Under the pieces are notes generated by a model that had not been told where the DNA came from, searched no databases, and saw only the letters and a list, made by a program, of their open reading frames with translations. From the NCBI RefSeq assembly GCF_030063415.1, contig NZ_JASITA010000041.1, positions 1 to 64,000 on the forward strand: DNA of 64,000 bases. The letters run 5' to 3'. Positions 1 to 8,588 of the stretch are shown piece by piece. Position 1 is the first letter of the stretch. Every line of letters starts with the position of its first letter. Source of the stretch: Streptomyces sp. H27-C3 (GTDB taxonomy: Bacteria > Actinomycetota > Actinomycetes > Streptomycetales > Streptomycetaceae). A program made the position numbers and the translations under genes.

Positions 1-123
1 TGGGACCTCCGCCTCCGGCGTTGTCGTCAGTCGCGATGGCTCCGCCATCACTCCCTCCTCCGCCTTGGATTCGAAGGCCCCAGACGTCGCTCCTTCTCCC
101 ACTGTCAATCGCGGGTGAGGTCG

Positions 124-1338
124 TTACGGCCGTGGGTCGGGAACCGGCTCTTCCGCCACGCCGGTCGGCACGCTCGTGCGGCCGGCCGAGCGCAGTACAC
201 CCGCCCCCACCACCAGGCCGAACGCCAGCACCGTGACCAGCCCGAAGGACACCACCAGCGAGGTCGCGTCGGCGACCGCGCCGATCGCCGACGGGGCGAT
301 CAGCCCGGACGTGTACGTGATGGTCGCGACGCCCGCGATGGCCTGGCTCGGGTTGGGCCCACTGCGGCCGGCCGCCGCGAAGGCCAGCGGAACGACGACC
401 GCGACGCCCAGCCCGACGAGCCCGAAACCGGCCAGTGCGACCGCCGGATGGGGGGCCAGCACGACCAGCGCGCCGCCGATGGTCGCCGTGACGCCGCCCA
501 CCCGGACCGTGCGGACCGGACCGAATCGGTCGACCACCTTGTCCCCGGCGAACCGTGCCACGGCCATGGTCAGCGCGAAGGCGGTGGTCGACGCGGCCGC
601 GAGACCCGGCGAGGTCTCCAGTACGTCCCGCAGATACACCGCCGACCAGTCCAGGCTGGCGCCCTCCGCGAAGACCGCGCAGAAGCCGATCGCGCCGATG
701 GCCAGCGCCGACTTCGGCGGCAGCGCGAAGCGCGGCGGAGTCACCTCGTCGGGGGTGCTGCGCAGGTCGAGTACGTGCCGGCAGGCGACCAGACCGAGCA
801 CCGTGAGTGCGGCGGCGGCGAGGGTGTGGTGCAGCCGGGCGTCGCTGCCCAGATGGGCGGCGACCGTCCCGGCGGCCGATCCGATCAGTGCGCCCGCGCT
901 CCACATGCCGTGCAGCCCCGACATGATGGACCGGTCGAGTCGGTTCTCGACCTCGACGCCCAGGGCGTTCATCGCCACGTCCGACATGCCCGCCGTCGCG
1001 CCGTACACGAAGAGAACGGCGCACAGGGTGAGCAGATTGGGTGCGAGTGCGGGCAGGGCCAGCGCGAGCGTCCACAGGGTGAGCAGCCCGCGCAGCGCGG
1101 TGCGTGCCCCGAAGCGGTGACTGATCGCACCGGCCAGTGGCATCGCCACCGAGGCGCCGATGGCGGGGAAGGCGAGCGCGAGGCCCAACTGTCCCGCGCC
1201 GACCGACGCGTGGTCCGCGATCCACGGGATCCGGGTGGCGAAGCTGCCTGTGACGGCGCCGTGCACACAGAAGACGGCGGCCACGGCGATCCGTGCCTGC
1301 CTCAACTGCTGCTGACTGAAGACCTTCTCGCCTGCCAT
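124..1338 (-). CDS. MFS transporter
   Basis: 404-residue polytopic membrane protein, probably an exporter or importer of an unknown small solute. The sequence is a regular series of hydrophobic helices with short basic loops (for example R-F-G-A-R-T after the second or third helix), typical of a 12-helix major facilitator. The start ATG at 1338 faces the ROK regulator gene at 1451 across a 112-bp intergenic region containing an inverted repeat, so control by that regulator is likely. The substrate cannot be read from the sequence; the best match by memory is the YbjJ-like group. No truncation is seen. Confidence 0.85.
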   Translation of the reverse strand: MAGEKVFSQQQLRQARIAVAAVFCVHGAVTGSFATRIPWIADHASVGAGQLGLALAFPAIGASVAMPLAGAISHRFGARTALRGLLTLWTLALALPALAPNLLTLCAVLFVYGATAGMSDVAMNALGVEVENRLDRSIMSGLHGMWSAGALIGSAAGTVAAHLGSDARLHHTLAAAALTVLGLVACRHVLDLRSTPDEVTPPRFALPPKSALAIGAIGFCAVFAEGASLDWSAVYLRDVLETSPGLAAASTTAFALTMAVARFAGDKVVDRFGPVRTVRVGGVTATIGGALVVLAPHPAVALAGFGLVGLGVAVVVPLAFAAAGRSGPNPSQAIAGVATITYTSGLIAPSAIGAVADATSLVVSFGLVTVLAFGLVVGAGVLRSAGRTSVPTGVAEEPVPDPRP

Positions 1339-1396
1339 ACGTCCGCGCCCTCCCCGATCCTTGTTCCGCCCGTTCGTCCAGCGTGCGGCCGTAAAC

Positions 1397-1417
1397 TATC
1401 AGGAACCCTGCCTGATA
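1397..1417. promoter_or_regulatory. Inverted repeat, probable operator for the ROK regulator
   Basis: TATCAGG, 7-nt spacer, CCTGATA is a perfect 7-bp inverted repeat in the short region between the divergent MFS and ROK genes, about 34 bp upstream of the ROK start codon. ROK repressors commonly bind such dyads and autoregulate. The assignment to this regulator is inference from position. Confidence 0.5.
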
Positions 1418-1450
1418 AATAGGTGGAACAAATCTGAGAGGATCCGTGGC

Positions 1451-2632
1451 ATGCCCGCATCACCGAGCACTGCCCGGGCCATCAACGACCGGTCCGCCCT
1501 TCGACTGCTCCAGGACGAGGGGCCACTGACGGCAGGACAGCTGAAGAAACTCACCGGACTGTCCCGCCCCAGCGTCGCCGACCTGGTGGAGCGGCTGCGG
1601 AGCTCCGGCCTCATCACGGTCGTGGGCGAAGCGGGTGCGCAGCGGCGCGGGCCCAACGCCCGGCTGTACGGGATCGTGGCCGACCGGGCGCATCTCGCCG
1701 CGCTCGACGTCAGGACCCGGGGCGTCACCGTCGTGGTCGCGGATCTGCTCGGCACGACCCTCGCCGAGGCGACCCTGCCGATCGACGAGAACGCCACCGG
1801 CACCGGCACCGGCCCGGCCGTGGAACAGGCCGTGGCGCTCCTTGAACGCACCGCCCGCCGGGCCGGCGCGGAGCGGCTGCACAGCGTCGGCATCGGCGCG
1901 CCGGGGCTGATCGACCCCGCCACCGGTGAGCTGCGCGACACCACCGGGCTGCCCGCCTGGCACCGCAGACTGGTCGCCGCCCTGCGGGAACGCCTGCCGG
2001 CCACCGTGCTCGTGGAGAACGAGACCAACCTCGCGGCCGTGGCGGAGCAGCGGCTCGGCGCGGCCCGTGACCGCGACACCTTCGTACTGTTCTGGCTCGG
2101 CCACGGGGTGGGCGCGGCCCTCTTCCTGGACGGCAGGCTCCGCCGCGGGGCCTCCGGCGGAGCGGGCGAGATCGGCTTCCTGCCGGTGCCCGGCACCGTC
2201 GGGCTGCCCTCGGCCACCGGCTGCGACGGCGGCTTCCACTCCCTGGTGTCGGGCGCCGCCGTCGCCGAACTCGCCCTGCGGAGCGGCATCGAGACGGACG
2301 GCGGAACCTCGGCGGCGGCCGGTGTGCGGGCCGCCCTGGCAGCCGGCCCGCACGGCGAGCCCCTCCTCGACGCGCTCGCCCAGCGCCTCGCGATCGGGGC
2401 GGCGGCCGTCACCGCGGTCCTCGACCCCGGCTGCGTCCTGCTGGGCGGCGAGATCGGTCACGCGGGTGGCGCGGCGCTGGCCGACCGGGTGGCCGACCGG
2501 CTGGCCGGGCTCTCGCCGCTGCGCACGGAGGTGCGGGCGGGGGAACTGGGCGACGGGGCGGTGCTGCGGGGGGCGCTGCTGACGGCCAGGGACGCGGCCC
2601 AGGACGATGTGTTCGCCCCCGGGGCCGGGTGA
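1451..2632 (+). CDS. ROK family transcriptional regulator
   Basis: 393-residue ROK (repressor/ORF/kinase) protein. Residues about 8-60 form a MarR-like winged helix-turn-helix, seen as L-T-G-L-S-R-P-S-V-A-D-L; the rest is a sugar-kinase-like domain. ATG 1451 is chosen because it directly precedes the HTH; the frame is open further upstream to 1361 but that part runs into the operator region. The usual cysteine-rich ROK zinc motif is reduced to T-G-C-D-G-G and the ATP-binding D-x-G-G-T motif is not evident, so it is probably a regulator without kinase activity. Divergent from an MFS gene, which is its likely target. Confidence 0.88.
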   Translation: MPASPSTARAINDRSALRLLQDEGPLTAGQLKKLTGLSRPSVADLVERLRSSGLITVVGEAGAQRRGPNARLYGIVADRAHLAALDVRTRGVTVVVADLLGTTLAEATLPIDENATGTGTGPAVEQAVALLERTARRAGAERLHSVGIGAPGLIDPATGELRDTTGLPAWHRRLVAALRERLPATVLVENETNLAAVAEQRLGAARDRDTFVLFWLGHGVGAALFLDGRLRRGASGGAGEIGFLPVPGTVGLPSATGCDGGFHSLVSGAAVAELALRSGIETDGGTSAAAGVRAALAAGPHGEPLLDALAQRLAIGAAAVTAVLDPGCVLLGGEIGHAGGAALADRVADRLAGLSPLRTEVRAGELGDGAVLRGALLTARDAAQDDVFAPGAG

Positions 2633-2860
2633 CCCGCCGGGCGGCCCGGCCGGGACCCGGCGACGGCAAGGGCCGGGTGCCCGCCGCCGGGCGCCGGTCG
2701 TGGGGGCCGACGGGCATCGAGTGCCCGCGGGTGCCCACCTCCGACTAGTACCCCGCCCTCCGGTGCGCGCACACCACAGGCCGCCCGTGTGAGCCAGGCC
2801 ACAGGTGGTTCATGTATGGCCGACGATCAGGCGTGGCAGACTGGCCATGTACCAGTAGCA
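2633..2860. other. GC-rich intergenic region before the FMN riboswitch
   Basis: No convincing gene. The first about 70 bases after the ROK stop codon are rich in complementary GGGCC/GGCCC and GCCGGG/CCCGGC runs that could act as a terminator. The promoter of the riboflavin operon should lie in the 3' half, but no clear -35/-10 pair was identified. Confidence 0.4.
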
Positions 2861-2988
2861 GCGCACTCCGGGGTCGGTGTAATTCCGAACCGGCGGTTAT
2901 AGTCCGCGACCCGGTCACCTCCAGTGACCGGTTGAACAGGTGAAATTCCTGTACCGACGGTGAAAGTCCGGATGGGAGGCAGTGCGCG
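2861..2988 (+). ncRNA. FMN riboswitch (RFN element)
   Basis: The highly conserved RFN core blocks are present in order: GGGTCGGTG and ATTCCGAACCGGCGGT (2871-2899), a variable hairpin, GGTGAAATTCC (2939-2949), CCGACGGTGAAAGTCCGGAT (2954-2973) and the closing GGAGGCAGTGCGC (2975-2987) that pairs with GCGCACTCC at 2861. It lies about 165 nt upstream of ribD. FMN binding is expected to lower expression of the downstream riboflavin genes, probably by control of translation or premature termination in the 2988-3151 segment. Confidence 0.97.
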
Positions 2989-3151
2989 GCGGGCCCTCAC
3001 AGGTCTTCGGTACGCCGCTGTCGGCGTTTCGTCCCACGGGCGATCCGTATTTCCGGCCTCGGTGTCGCCGTCTCCGACCAGTGGTGTTCCCGTTCTTCTG
3101 TCGTCATTGACAGGCCCCGGAGTCCGTGCCCCGTAAAGGCAGGAGGACCCG

Positions 3152-4240
3152 GTGGCCACCCGAGCCGCAGCCGATGAACAGGCCATGCGCCGAGCCGTTG
3201 AGCTCGCTGCGCGCGGGCTCGGCTTCACCAGTCCCAACCCGGTCGTCGGGTGTGTCGTCCTCGACGCGTCCGGGCAGCTCGCGGGCGAGGGTTTCCACCA
3301 GCGGGCGGGCGGCCCGCACGCCGAGGTCCACGCACTGCGGGCAGCGGGCGAGCGGGCCCGCGGCGGCACGGCTTACGTCACCCTCGAACCCTGCAACCAC
3401 ACCGGCCGCACCGGCCCCTGCGTCCAGGCGCTGATCGCCGCCGGAATCACCCGCGTCCTGTACGCCGTCGGCGACCCGAACCCGCAGGCCACCGGTGGTG
3501 GCGACACCCTGCGCGCGGCCGGCGTCGAGACCCAGGATGGCCTACTCGCCGCCGAGGCCGAGGCCGGCAATGCCGCGTGGCTCACCTCCGTACGGCGCGG
3601 CCGGCCGCACGTGCGGTGGAAGTACGCCGCGACCCTGGACGGCCGGATCGCCGCCGCCGACTCCACCAGCCGCTGGATCAGTTCCGCCGAGTCCCGCGCC
3701 GACGTCCACCGGCTGCGCGCCGAGGCCGACGCGGTCGTCGTCGGCTCCGGCACGATGCGCGCCGACGACCCGCACCTCGCCGTCCGCGGCATCGAGGGCG
3801 CCGCCCAGCCGCTGCGCGTCGTCGTCGACACCTCAGCCACCGCCGTCAAGCCCGGCGCCCGCGTCCTGGACGATGCCGCGCCCACCCTGATCGCGGTGGC
3901 GGACGACGCCGACACGGGGCATCTGCCGCACGCCGATGTGCTGCGGCTGCCGCGCACCGCGACCGGCCTGGACATCCCCGCGCTGCTCGCCGCCCTGCAC
4001 GCCCGCGGTGTCGTCTCCGTGCTCCTCGAAGGCGGCCCGACGCTCGCCGGGGCCTTCGTCGCGGCAGGCGCCGTCGACGCCGTCACCGGCTACATCGCCC
4101 CGGTGCTGCTCGGCGCGGGCCCCGCCGCCCTCGGCGACGCCGGAATCACCACCCTTACCGAGGCGTTGCGGCTCGATGTGACCGAGACCGTCCGCATCGG
4201 CCCCGACCTGCGTATCACTGCCACACCGAAGGAGCGCTGA
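3152..4240 (+). CDS. ribD: Bifunctional riboflavin deaminase/reductase RibD
   Basis: 362 residues. Catalyses deamination of the pyrimidine made by GTP cyclohydrolase II, then side-chain reduction, in riboflavin synthesis. The N-terminal cytidine-deaminase-like domain shows the zinc motif H-A-E-V-H-A-L (about residue 56) and E-P-C-N-H-T-G-R-T-G-P-C (about 80-91). The C-terminal half is the DHFR-like reductase with S-T-S-R-W-I-S-S and L-L-E-G-G-P-T-L-A-G. GTG 3152 is preceded by AGGAGG at 3141. First gene after the FMN riboswitch; ribE begins 2 nt after its stop codon. Confidence 0.95.
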   Translation: MATRAAADEQAMRRAVELAARGLGFTSPNPVVGCVVLDASGQLAGEGFHQRAGGPHAEVHALRAAGERARGGTAYVTLEPCNHTGRTGPCVQALIAAGITRVLYAVGDPNPQATGGGDTLRAAGVETQDGLLAAEAEAGNAAWLTSVRRGRPHVRWKYAATLDGRIAAADSTSRWISSAESRADVHRLRAEADAVVVGSGTMRADDPHLAVRGIEGAAQPLRVVVDTSATAVKPGARVLDDAAPTLIAVADDADTGHLPHADVLRLPRTATGLDIPALLAALHARGVVSVLLEGGPTLAGAFVAAGAVDAVTGYIAPVLLGAGPAALGDAGITTLTEALRLDVTETVRIGPDLRITATPKER

Positions 4241-4242
4241 GC

Positions 4243-4851
4243 GTGTTCACCGGAATCGTCGAAGAACTGGGTGAGATCACCGCCGTCGAGAACCTCGGCG
4301 ACGCCTCCCGCTTCCGCCTGCGCGGCCCCGTCGTCATCGAAGGCGCGAAGCACGGCGACTCCATCGCCGTCAACGGTGTCTGTCTCACCGTCGTCGACTT
4401 CGGGGACGGTGAGTTCACCGCGGACGTGATGGCCGAAACGCTGAAGCGCTCCAGCCTCGGCGCGCTCGCCGTCGGCTCGCGCGTCAACCTGGAGCGCCCC
4501 ATGGCGCTCGGCGGACGCCTCGGCGGACACCTCGTCCAGGGCCATGTGGACGGCACCGGCACCATCGTCGGCCGCGAGCCCTCCGAGCACTGGGAGATCG
4601 TCAAGGTCTCGCTCCCCGCGGACCTCTCCCGCTATGTGGTGGAGAAGGGCTCGATCACCGTCGACGGGGTGAGCCTCACCGTCGTCGACGCGGGAGCCGA
4701 CCACTTCACCATCAGCCTCATCCCCACCACCCTTGCCCTGACCACGCTCGGCATCAAGAAGGCCGGCGACCCGGTCAACCTCGAAGTGGACGTACTCGCC
4801 AAGTACGTCGAGCGGCTGCTCGGCGCGGACCGGAAGGAGACCGTGAAGTGA
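4243..4851 (+). CDS. ribE: Riboflavin synthase alpha subunit
   Basis: 202 residues. Dismutates two 6,7-dimethyl-8-ribityllumazines to riboflavin and the pyrimidine precursor. Starts with the invariant M-F-T-G-I-V-E and contains two lumazine-binding repeats (about 1-96 and 97-195), each with a V-N-G-V-C-L-T-V or V-D-G-V-S-L-T-V core. GTG 4243 sits 2 nt after the ribD stop, with GGAG at 4231. The reading frame is open far upstream inside ribD, but that extension is an artefact. The stop codon overlaps the next start, giving translational coupling. Confidence 0.95.
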   Translation: MFTGIVEELGEITAVENLGDASRFRLRGPVVIEGAKHGDSIAVNGVCLTVVDFGDGEFTADVMAETLKRSSLGALAVGSRVNLERPMALGGRLGGHLVQGHVDGTGTIVGREPSEHWEIVKVSLPADLSRYVVEKGSITVDGVSLTVVDAGADHFTISLIPTTLALTTLGIKKAGDPVNLEVDVLAKYVERLLGADRKETVK

Positions 4852-5501
4852 GCGGCGTTTCCTGGCTCAACAGCGAGGCCTTCACGGCCTTCGGGCAGCA
4901 CATCATGTGGTCCGACATGATCGGCAACACCATCGGCCTGATCGCGCTCGCGCTCGGCTGGCGCCGCTCCATATGGACTTGGCCCGCCCAGTTCCTGTCC
5001 GGCGTGATCCTGGTCGCCGCGTACTCCTCGGCGAACCTCAGCGGCGGCGTCGGCAAGCAGCTGCTGGTCATCGGCGTCGCCCTGTGGGGCTGGCGGATGT
5101 GGCAGCGCGGCAGGCAGCAGGCCCAGGACGGGTCGATCGCCGTCCGCTTCGCCACCTGGCGCGAGCGCGGCCTGCTGGTTGCCGCGGCGGTCGTGGGCAC
5201 TCTCGCAGTCGGCGGGCTCTTCACCCTGTACCCGTCGCTGTCCTGGAGCCCCTGGGCCGACGCGTACATCTTCGTCGGCACGCTCGTCGCGATGGTCGCC
5301 CAGGCTCGTGGCCTGGTCGAGTTCTGGTTCGCCTGGCTGCTGGTCGACCTCGTCGGCGTACCGCTCGCCTTCAACAGCGGACTGGCCTTCTCCGGATTCG
5401 TGTACGTCGTTTACCTCGCCCTTGTCCTCTGGGGTGCCTACGACTGGTGGCAACGCTCGCGTGCGAGCGTGCGGCCCGCCCTGGAAGGAGCTGCAGCATG
5501 A
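4848..5501 (+). CDS. ribM: PnuC-like flavin transporter (RibM type)
   Basis: 217-residue membrane protein with about seven hydrophobic helices and the PnuC-family signature of tryptophan-rich helices (W-R-R-S-I-W-T-W-P, L-W-G-W-R-M-W, Y-D-W-W). PnuC proteins take up nicotinamide riboside, but members encoded in FMN-riboswitch operons of actinobacteria (RibM/PnuX) carry riboflavin. The position here, GTGA-overlapping ribE and ATGA-overlapping ribBA, supports riboflavin uptake; this is inference from context. Length and helices look complete. Confidence 0.85.
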   Translation: MSGVSWLNSEAFTAFGQHIMWSDMIGNTIGLIALALGWRRSIWTWPAQFLSGVILVAAYSSANLSGGVGKQLLVIGVALWGWRMWQRGRQQAQDGSIAVRFATWRERGLLVAAAVVGTLAVGGLFTLYPSLSWSPWADAYIFVGTLVAMVAQARGLVEFWFAWLLVDLVGVPLAFNSGLAFSGFVYVVYLALVLWGAYDWWQRSRASVRPALEGAAA

Positions 5502-6787
5502 CCACTGCCCTGCCCACCTGGTACAGCACCGACAACGTCGAGGACCTCGCTCTCGACCCGGTCGAACGAGCGATCCGCGACATCGCGGCGGGCCGTCCCG
5601 TCGTCGTGGTGGACGACGAGAACCGGGAGAACGAGGGCGACCTCGTCATCGCGGCCGAGAAGGCCACCCCCGAGATCGTCGCCTTCATGATGAGCGAGTG
5701 CCGCGGCCTGATCTGCGCCCCGATGGAGGGCGACGAGCTGGAGCGGCTCGACCTCCCCCAGATGGTGGAGAACAACACCGAGTCGATGCGTACGGCGTTC
5801 ACCGTCTCCGTCGACGCGAGCCCCGCGCACGGCGTGAGCACCGGCATCTCCGCCGCGGACCGCGCCACCACGCTGCGGCTGCTGGCGGGCGGCGAGAGTG
5901 CCGCGGGCGACTTCGTCCGCCCCGGCCATGTCTTCCCGCTGCGCGCCAAGCCCGGCGGCGTACTCGTCCGCAACGGCCACACCGAGGCCGCCGTGGACCT
6001 GGCCAGGCTCGCCGGCCTGCGCCCGGCCGGCGCGATCGTGGAGATCGCCGGTGAGGACGGGGTCATGCTGCGACTGCCCGAGCTGATCCCGTTCGCCCGC
6101 AAGCACGGCCTGACGATCATCTCCATCGAGGACCTGATCGCGTACCGCCGCACCTCGGACCCCACCGTCCGCCGCGAGGCCACGGTCCATCTCCCCACCA
6201 CCTTCGGGGAGTTCACGGCGTACGGCTACCGCTCCACCGTCGACGGCGTCGAGCATGTCGCCCTCGTCCACGGCGAGATCGGCGACGGCGATGACGTCCT
6301 GGTCCGGGTCCACTCCGAGTGCCTGACCGGCGACATCTTCCACTCGCAGCGCTGCGACTGCGGCCCCCAGCTGGAGGCATCGATGCAGCGCATCACCGAG
6401 GCCGGCCGCGGCATCGTGGTCTATCTGCGCGGCCACGAGGGGCGCGGCATCGGGCTGCTGTCCAAGCTGCGCGCGTACGAACTCCAGGAGCTCGGCCGCG
6501 ACACCCTGGACGCCAACCTCGAACTGGGGCTGCCCGCCGACGCCCGCGACTACGCGGCGGGCGCGCAGATTCTGGAGGATCTCGGCGTACACAGCCTCAG
6601 GCTGATGACCAACAACCCGGACAAGACCGCCGCGCTCGTACGACACGGGCTCAAGGTCACCCAGCGCGAGCCCATGCCGGTCCAGGCGGGCGAGCACAAT
6701 CTGCGGTACCTGCGGACCAAGCGGGACCGGATGGGGCACGACCTGCCCTGGCTGGACCCGGCCGTGTCCACCTGCGGAAACCAGTAA
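5498..6787 (+). CDS. ribBA: Bifunctional DHBP synthase / GTP cyclohydrolase II
   Basis: 429 residues. The N-terminal domain (about 10-215) makes 3,4-dihydroxy-2-butanone 4-phosphate from ribulose 5-phosphate; its signature D-D-E-N-R-E-N-E-G-D-L and the H-G-V-S-T-G-I-S-A-A-D-R block are intact. The C-terminal domain (about 225-415) is GTP cyclohydrolase II with zinc cysteines in S-E-C-L-T-G-D and Q-R-C-D-C, and catalytic R-G-H-E-G-R-G-I-G-L. ATG 5498 overlaps the ribM stop (ATGA) and follows GGAAGGAG. The next gene, ribH, starts 48 nt downstream with its own ribosome site. Confidence 0.96.
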   Translation: MTTALPTWYSTDNVEDLALDPVERAIRDIAAGRPVVVVDDENRENEGDLVIAAEKATPEIVAFMMSECRGLICAPMEGDELERLDLPQMVENNTESMRTAFTVSVDASPAHGVSTGISAADRATTLRLLAGGESAAGDFVRPGHVFPLRAKPGGVLVRNGHTEAAVDLARLAGLRPAGAIVEIAGEDGVMLRLPELIPFARKHGLTIISIEDLIAYRRTSDPTVRREATVHLPTTFGEFTAYGYRSTVDGVEHVALVHGEIGDGDDVLVRVHSECLTGDIFHSQRCDCGPQLEASMQRITEAGRGIVVYLRGHEGRGIGLLSKLRAYELQELGRDTLDANLELGLPADARDYAAGAQILEDLGVHSLRLMTNNPDKTAALVRHGLKVTQREPMPVQAGEHNLRYLRTKRDRMGHDLPWLDPAVSTCGNQ

Positions 6788-6835
6788 CCACCACCAGCAC
6801 ACCGTCATGAGTAAGCACGAGCACCGAGGAGAGCT

Positions 6836-7321
6836 GTGAGCGGCAAGGGCGCACCCGTACTGAGCGTGAAGAACTGCGGAGACCTGCGGGTGGCAGTGAT
6901 CGCGGCCCTGTGGCACGAGAAGGTCATGGACGGCCTCGTCGACGGCGCCCTGCGCGCCCTGCACGAGCTGGGCATCGACGAGCCGACCGTCCTGCGCGTC
7001 CCCGGCAGCTTCGAGCTGCCGGTCGTCGCCAAGGTCCTCGCGGGCCGGGGCTATGACGCGATCGTCGCACTGGGCGTCGTCATCCGCGGTGGCACACCGC
7101 ACTTCGAGTACGTGTGCCAGGGTGTCACCATGGGCCTGACGCAGGTCTCGGTCGACACCGGGGTTCCCATCGGATTCGGCGTGCTGACCTGCGACACCGA
7201 GCAGCAGGCGCTGGACCGCGCAGGAATCGAAGGCTCCACCGAGGACAAGGGCCACGAGGCCGTGACCGCCGCCGTCGCCACCGCGACCACGCTGCGCACC
7301 GTCGCCGAACCCTGGCGCTGA
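6836..7321 (+). CDS. ribH: 6,7-dimethyl-8-ribityllumazine synthase
   Basis: 161 residues, the normal length for the family. Condenses the RibD-derived pyrimidine with the RibB-derived butanone to give lumazine, the RibE substrate; usually a 60-mer capsid. Visible motifs are V-P-G-S-F-E-L-P, G-V-V-I-R-G-G-T-P-H-F-E and G-F-G-V-L-T. GTG 6836 follows GAGGAGAG. Last gene of the riboflavin operon. hisE follows after 34 nt, so read-through into the histidine genes is possible. Confidence 0.96.
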   Translation: MSGKGAPVLSVKNCGDLRVAVIAALWHEKVMDGLVDGALRALHELGIDEPTVLRVPGSFELPVVAKVLAGRGYDAIVALGVVIRGGTPHFEYVCQGVTMGLTQVSVDTGVPIGFGVLTCDTEQQALDRAGIEGSTEDKGHEAVTAAVATATTLRTVAEPWR

Positions 7322-7355
7322 GTCGCCCCGGGCCACCCCTTACCCTAGGACCATC

Positions 7356-7628
7356 ATGGCGAACAAAACCTTCGAAGAGCTCTTCACCGAGCTCCAGCTC
7401 AAGGCCGCCGAAGGCGACCCCTCCACCTCCCGTACCGCCGAACTGGTGGGCAAGGGAGTGCACGCGATCGGCAAGAAGGTCGTCGAGGAGGCCGCCGAGG
7501 TCTGGATGGCCGCCGAGTACGAGGGCAAGGAAGCCGCCGCCGAGGAGATCTCACAGTTGCTGTACCACGTCCAGGTGATGATGGTCGCCCGCGGAATCTC
7601 CCTCGACGACGTCTACGCCCATCTCTGA
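7356..7628 (+). CDS. hisE: Phosphoribosyl-ATP pyrophosphatase
   Basis: 90 residues. Second step of histidine synthesis, removing pyrophosphate from phosphoribosyl-ATP. The MazG-like fold is shown by the acidic metal-binding helices K-K-V-V-E-E-A-A-E-V-W and A-A-A-E-E-I-S-Q-L-L-Y-H. Stand-alone HisE is usual in actinobacteria, with HisI elsewhere. It lies 58 nt upstream of hisG, so the two genes supply the first two pathway steps together. Confidence 0.95.
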   Translation: MANKTFEELFTELQLKAAEGDPSTSRTAELVGKGVHAIGKKVVEEAAEVWMAAEYEGKEAAAEEISQLLYHVQVMMVARGISLDDVYAHL

Positions 7629-7686
7629 GCCCGTACACCCGTTCCCTCCACCCGAGAACTCCCTCCGCACAGAAGGACCTGACCTC

Positions 7687-8535
7687 ATGCTGCGCATCGC
7701 CATTCCCAACAAGGGCTCCCTCTCCGGACCTGCGTCGGCGATGCTCCATGAGGCCGGCTACCAGCAGCGCAAGGAGTCGAAGGAGCTCGTCCTCGTCGAC
7801 CCCGAGAACGAGGTCGAGTTCTTCTACCTCCGGCCGCGGGACATCGCGATCTATGTGAGCTCCGGCAAGCTCGACATCGGCATCACCGGACGCGACCTGC
7901 TGCTCGACTCCGGGGCCAGTGCCGAGGAGATCCTCCAGCTCGGCTTCGCCCGCTCGACCTTCAGGTACGCCACCCGGCCGGGCACCGCCCAGGGCGTCCA
8001 GGACTTCGGCGGCATGACCGTCGCCACCTCCTACGAGGGCATCGTCGCCAAGCACCTCGCCGACAACGGCATCGACGCCGCCGTCGTGCACCTTGACGGC
8101 GCGGTCGAGACCGCCATCGAGCTGGGCGTCGCCCAGGTCATCGCGGACGTCGTGGAGACCGGCACCAGCCTGCGCAACGCGGGCCTCGAAGTGATCGGCG
8201 AGCCGATCATGAAGTCGGAGGCGGTCGTGATCCGCCGCACCGGCGCCCCCGCCGAAGACGCCAAGGTGCAGCAGTTCCTGCGCCGTCTGCAGGGCGTCCT
8301 GGTGGCCCGCAGCTACGTGATGATGGACTACGACTGCCGCGCCGAGCACCTCGAAGCGGCCGTCGCCCTCACCCCGGGGCTGGAGTCGCCGACCATCTCG
8401 CCGCTGCACAACGAGGGCTGGGTCGCGGTCCGTTCGATGGTCCCCGCCCGGGACTCCCAGCGCGTCATGGACGACCTGTACGAGATCGGCGCCCGCGCCA
8501 TCCTCACCACGGCCATCCACGCCTGCCGTCTCTGA
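7687..8535 (+). CDS. hisG: ATP phosphoribosyltransferase (long form)
   Basis: 282 residues. Committed step of histidine synthesis: ATP plus PRPP gives phosphoribosyl-ATP. The N-terminal periplasmic-binding-like catalytic domain starts M-L-R-I-A-I-P-N-K-G-S-L and contains G-I-T-G-R-D and the PRPP loop near D-V-V-E-T-G-T-S-L-R. A C-terminal domain of about 75 residues (from about 205) is the regulatory PII-like domain of the long HisG form, which is feedback inhibited by histidine and needs no HisZ. Start ATG 7687 follows AGAAGGA. Confidence 0.96.
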   Translation: MLRIAIPNKGSLSGPASAMLHEAGYQQRKESKELVLVDPENEVEFFYLRPRDIAIYVSSGKLDIGITGRDLLLDSGASAEEILQLGFARSTFRYATRPGTAQGVQDFGGMTVATSYEGIVAKHLADNGIDAAVVHLDGAVETAIELGVAQVIADVVETGTSLRNAGLEVIGEPIMKSEAVVIRRTGAPAEDAKVQQFLRRLQGVLVARSYVMMDYDCRAEHLEAAVALTPGLESPTISPLHNEGWVAVRSMVPARDSQRVMDDLYEIGARAILTTAIHACRL

Positions 8536-8588
8536 CCGAGGTACGCCCGGCGCCCCCGCTCCACCCCGCCCGAAGGAATCCGGCCACC

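Noticed and set aside
115..1422. Long open frame on the plus strand across the MFS gene
   Set aside because: Arg/Gly/Gln-rich composition with no helices or motifs; it is antisense to a clear transporter and arises from high GC.
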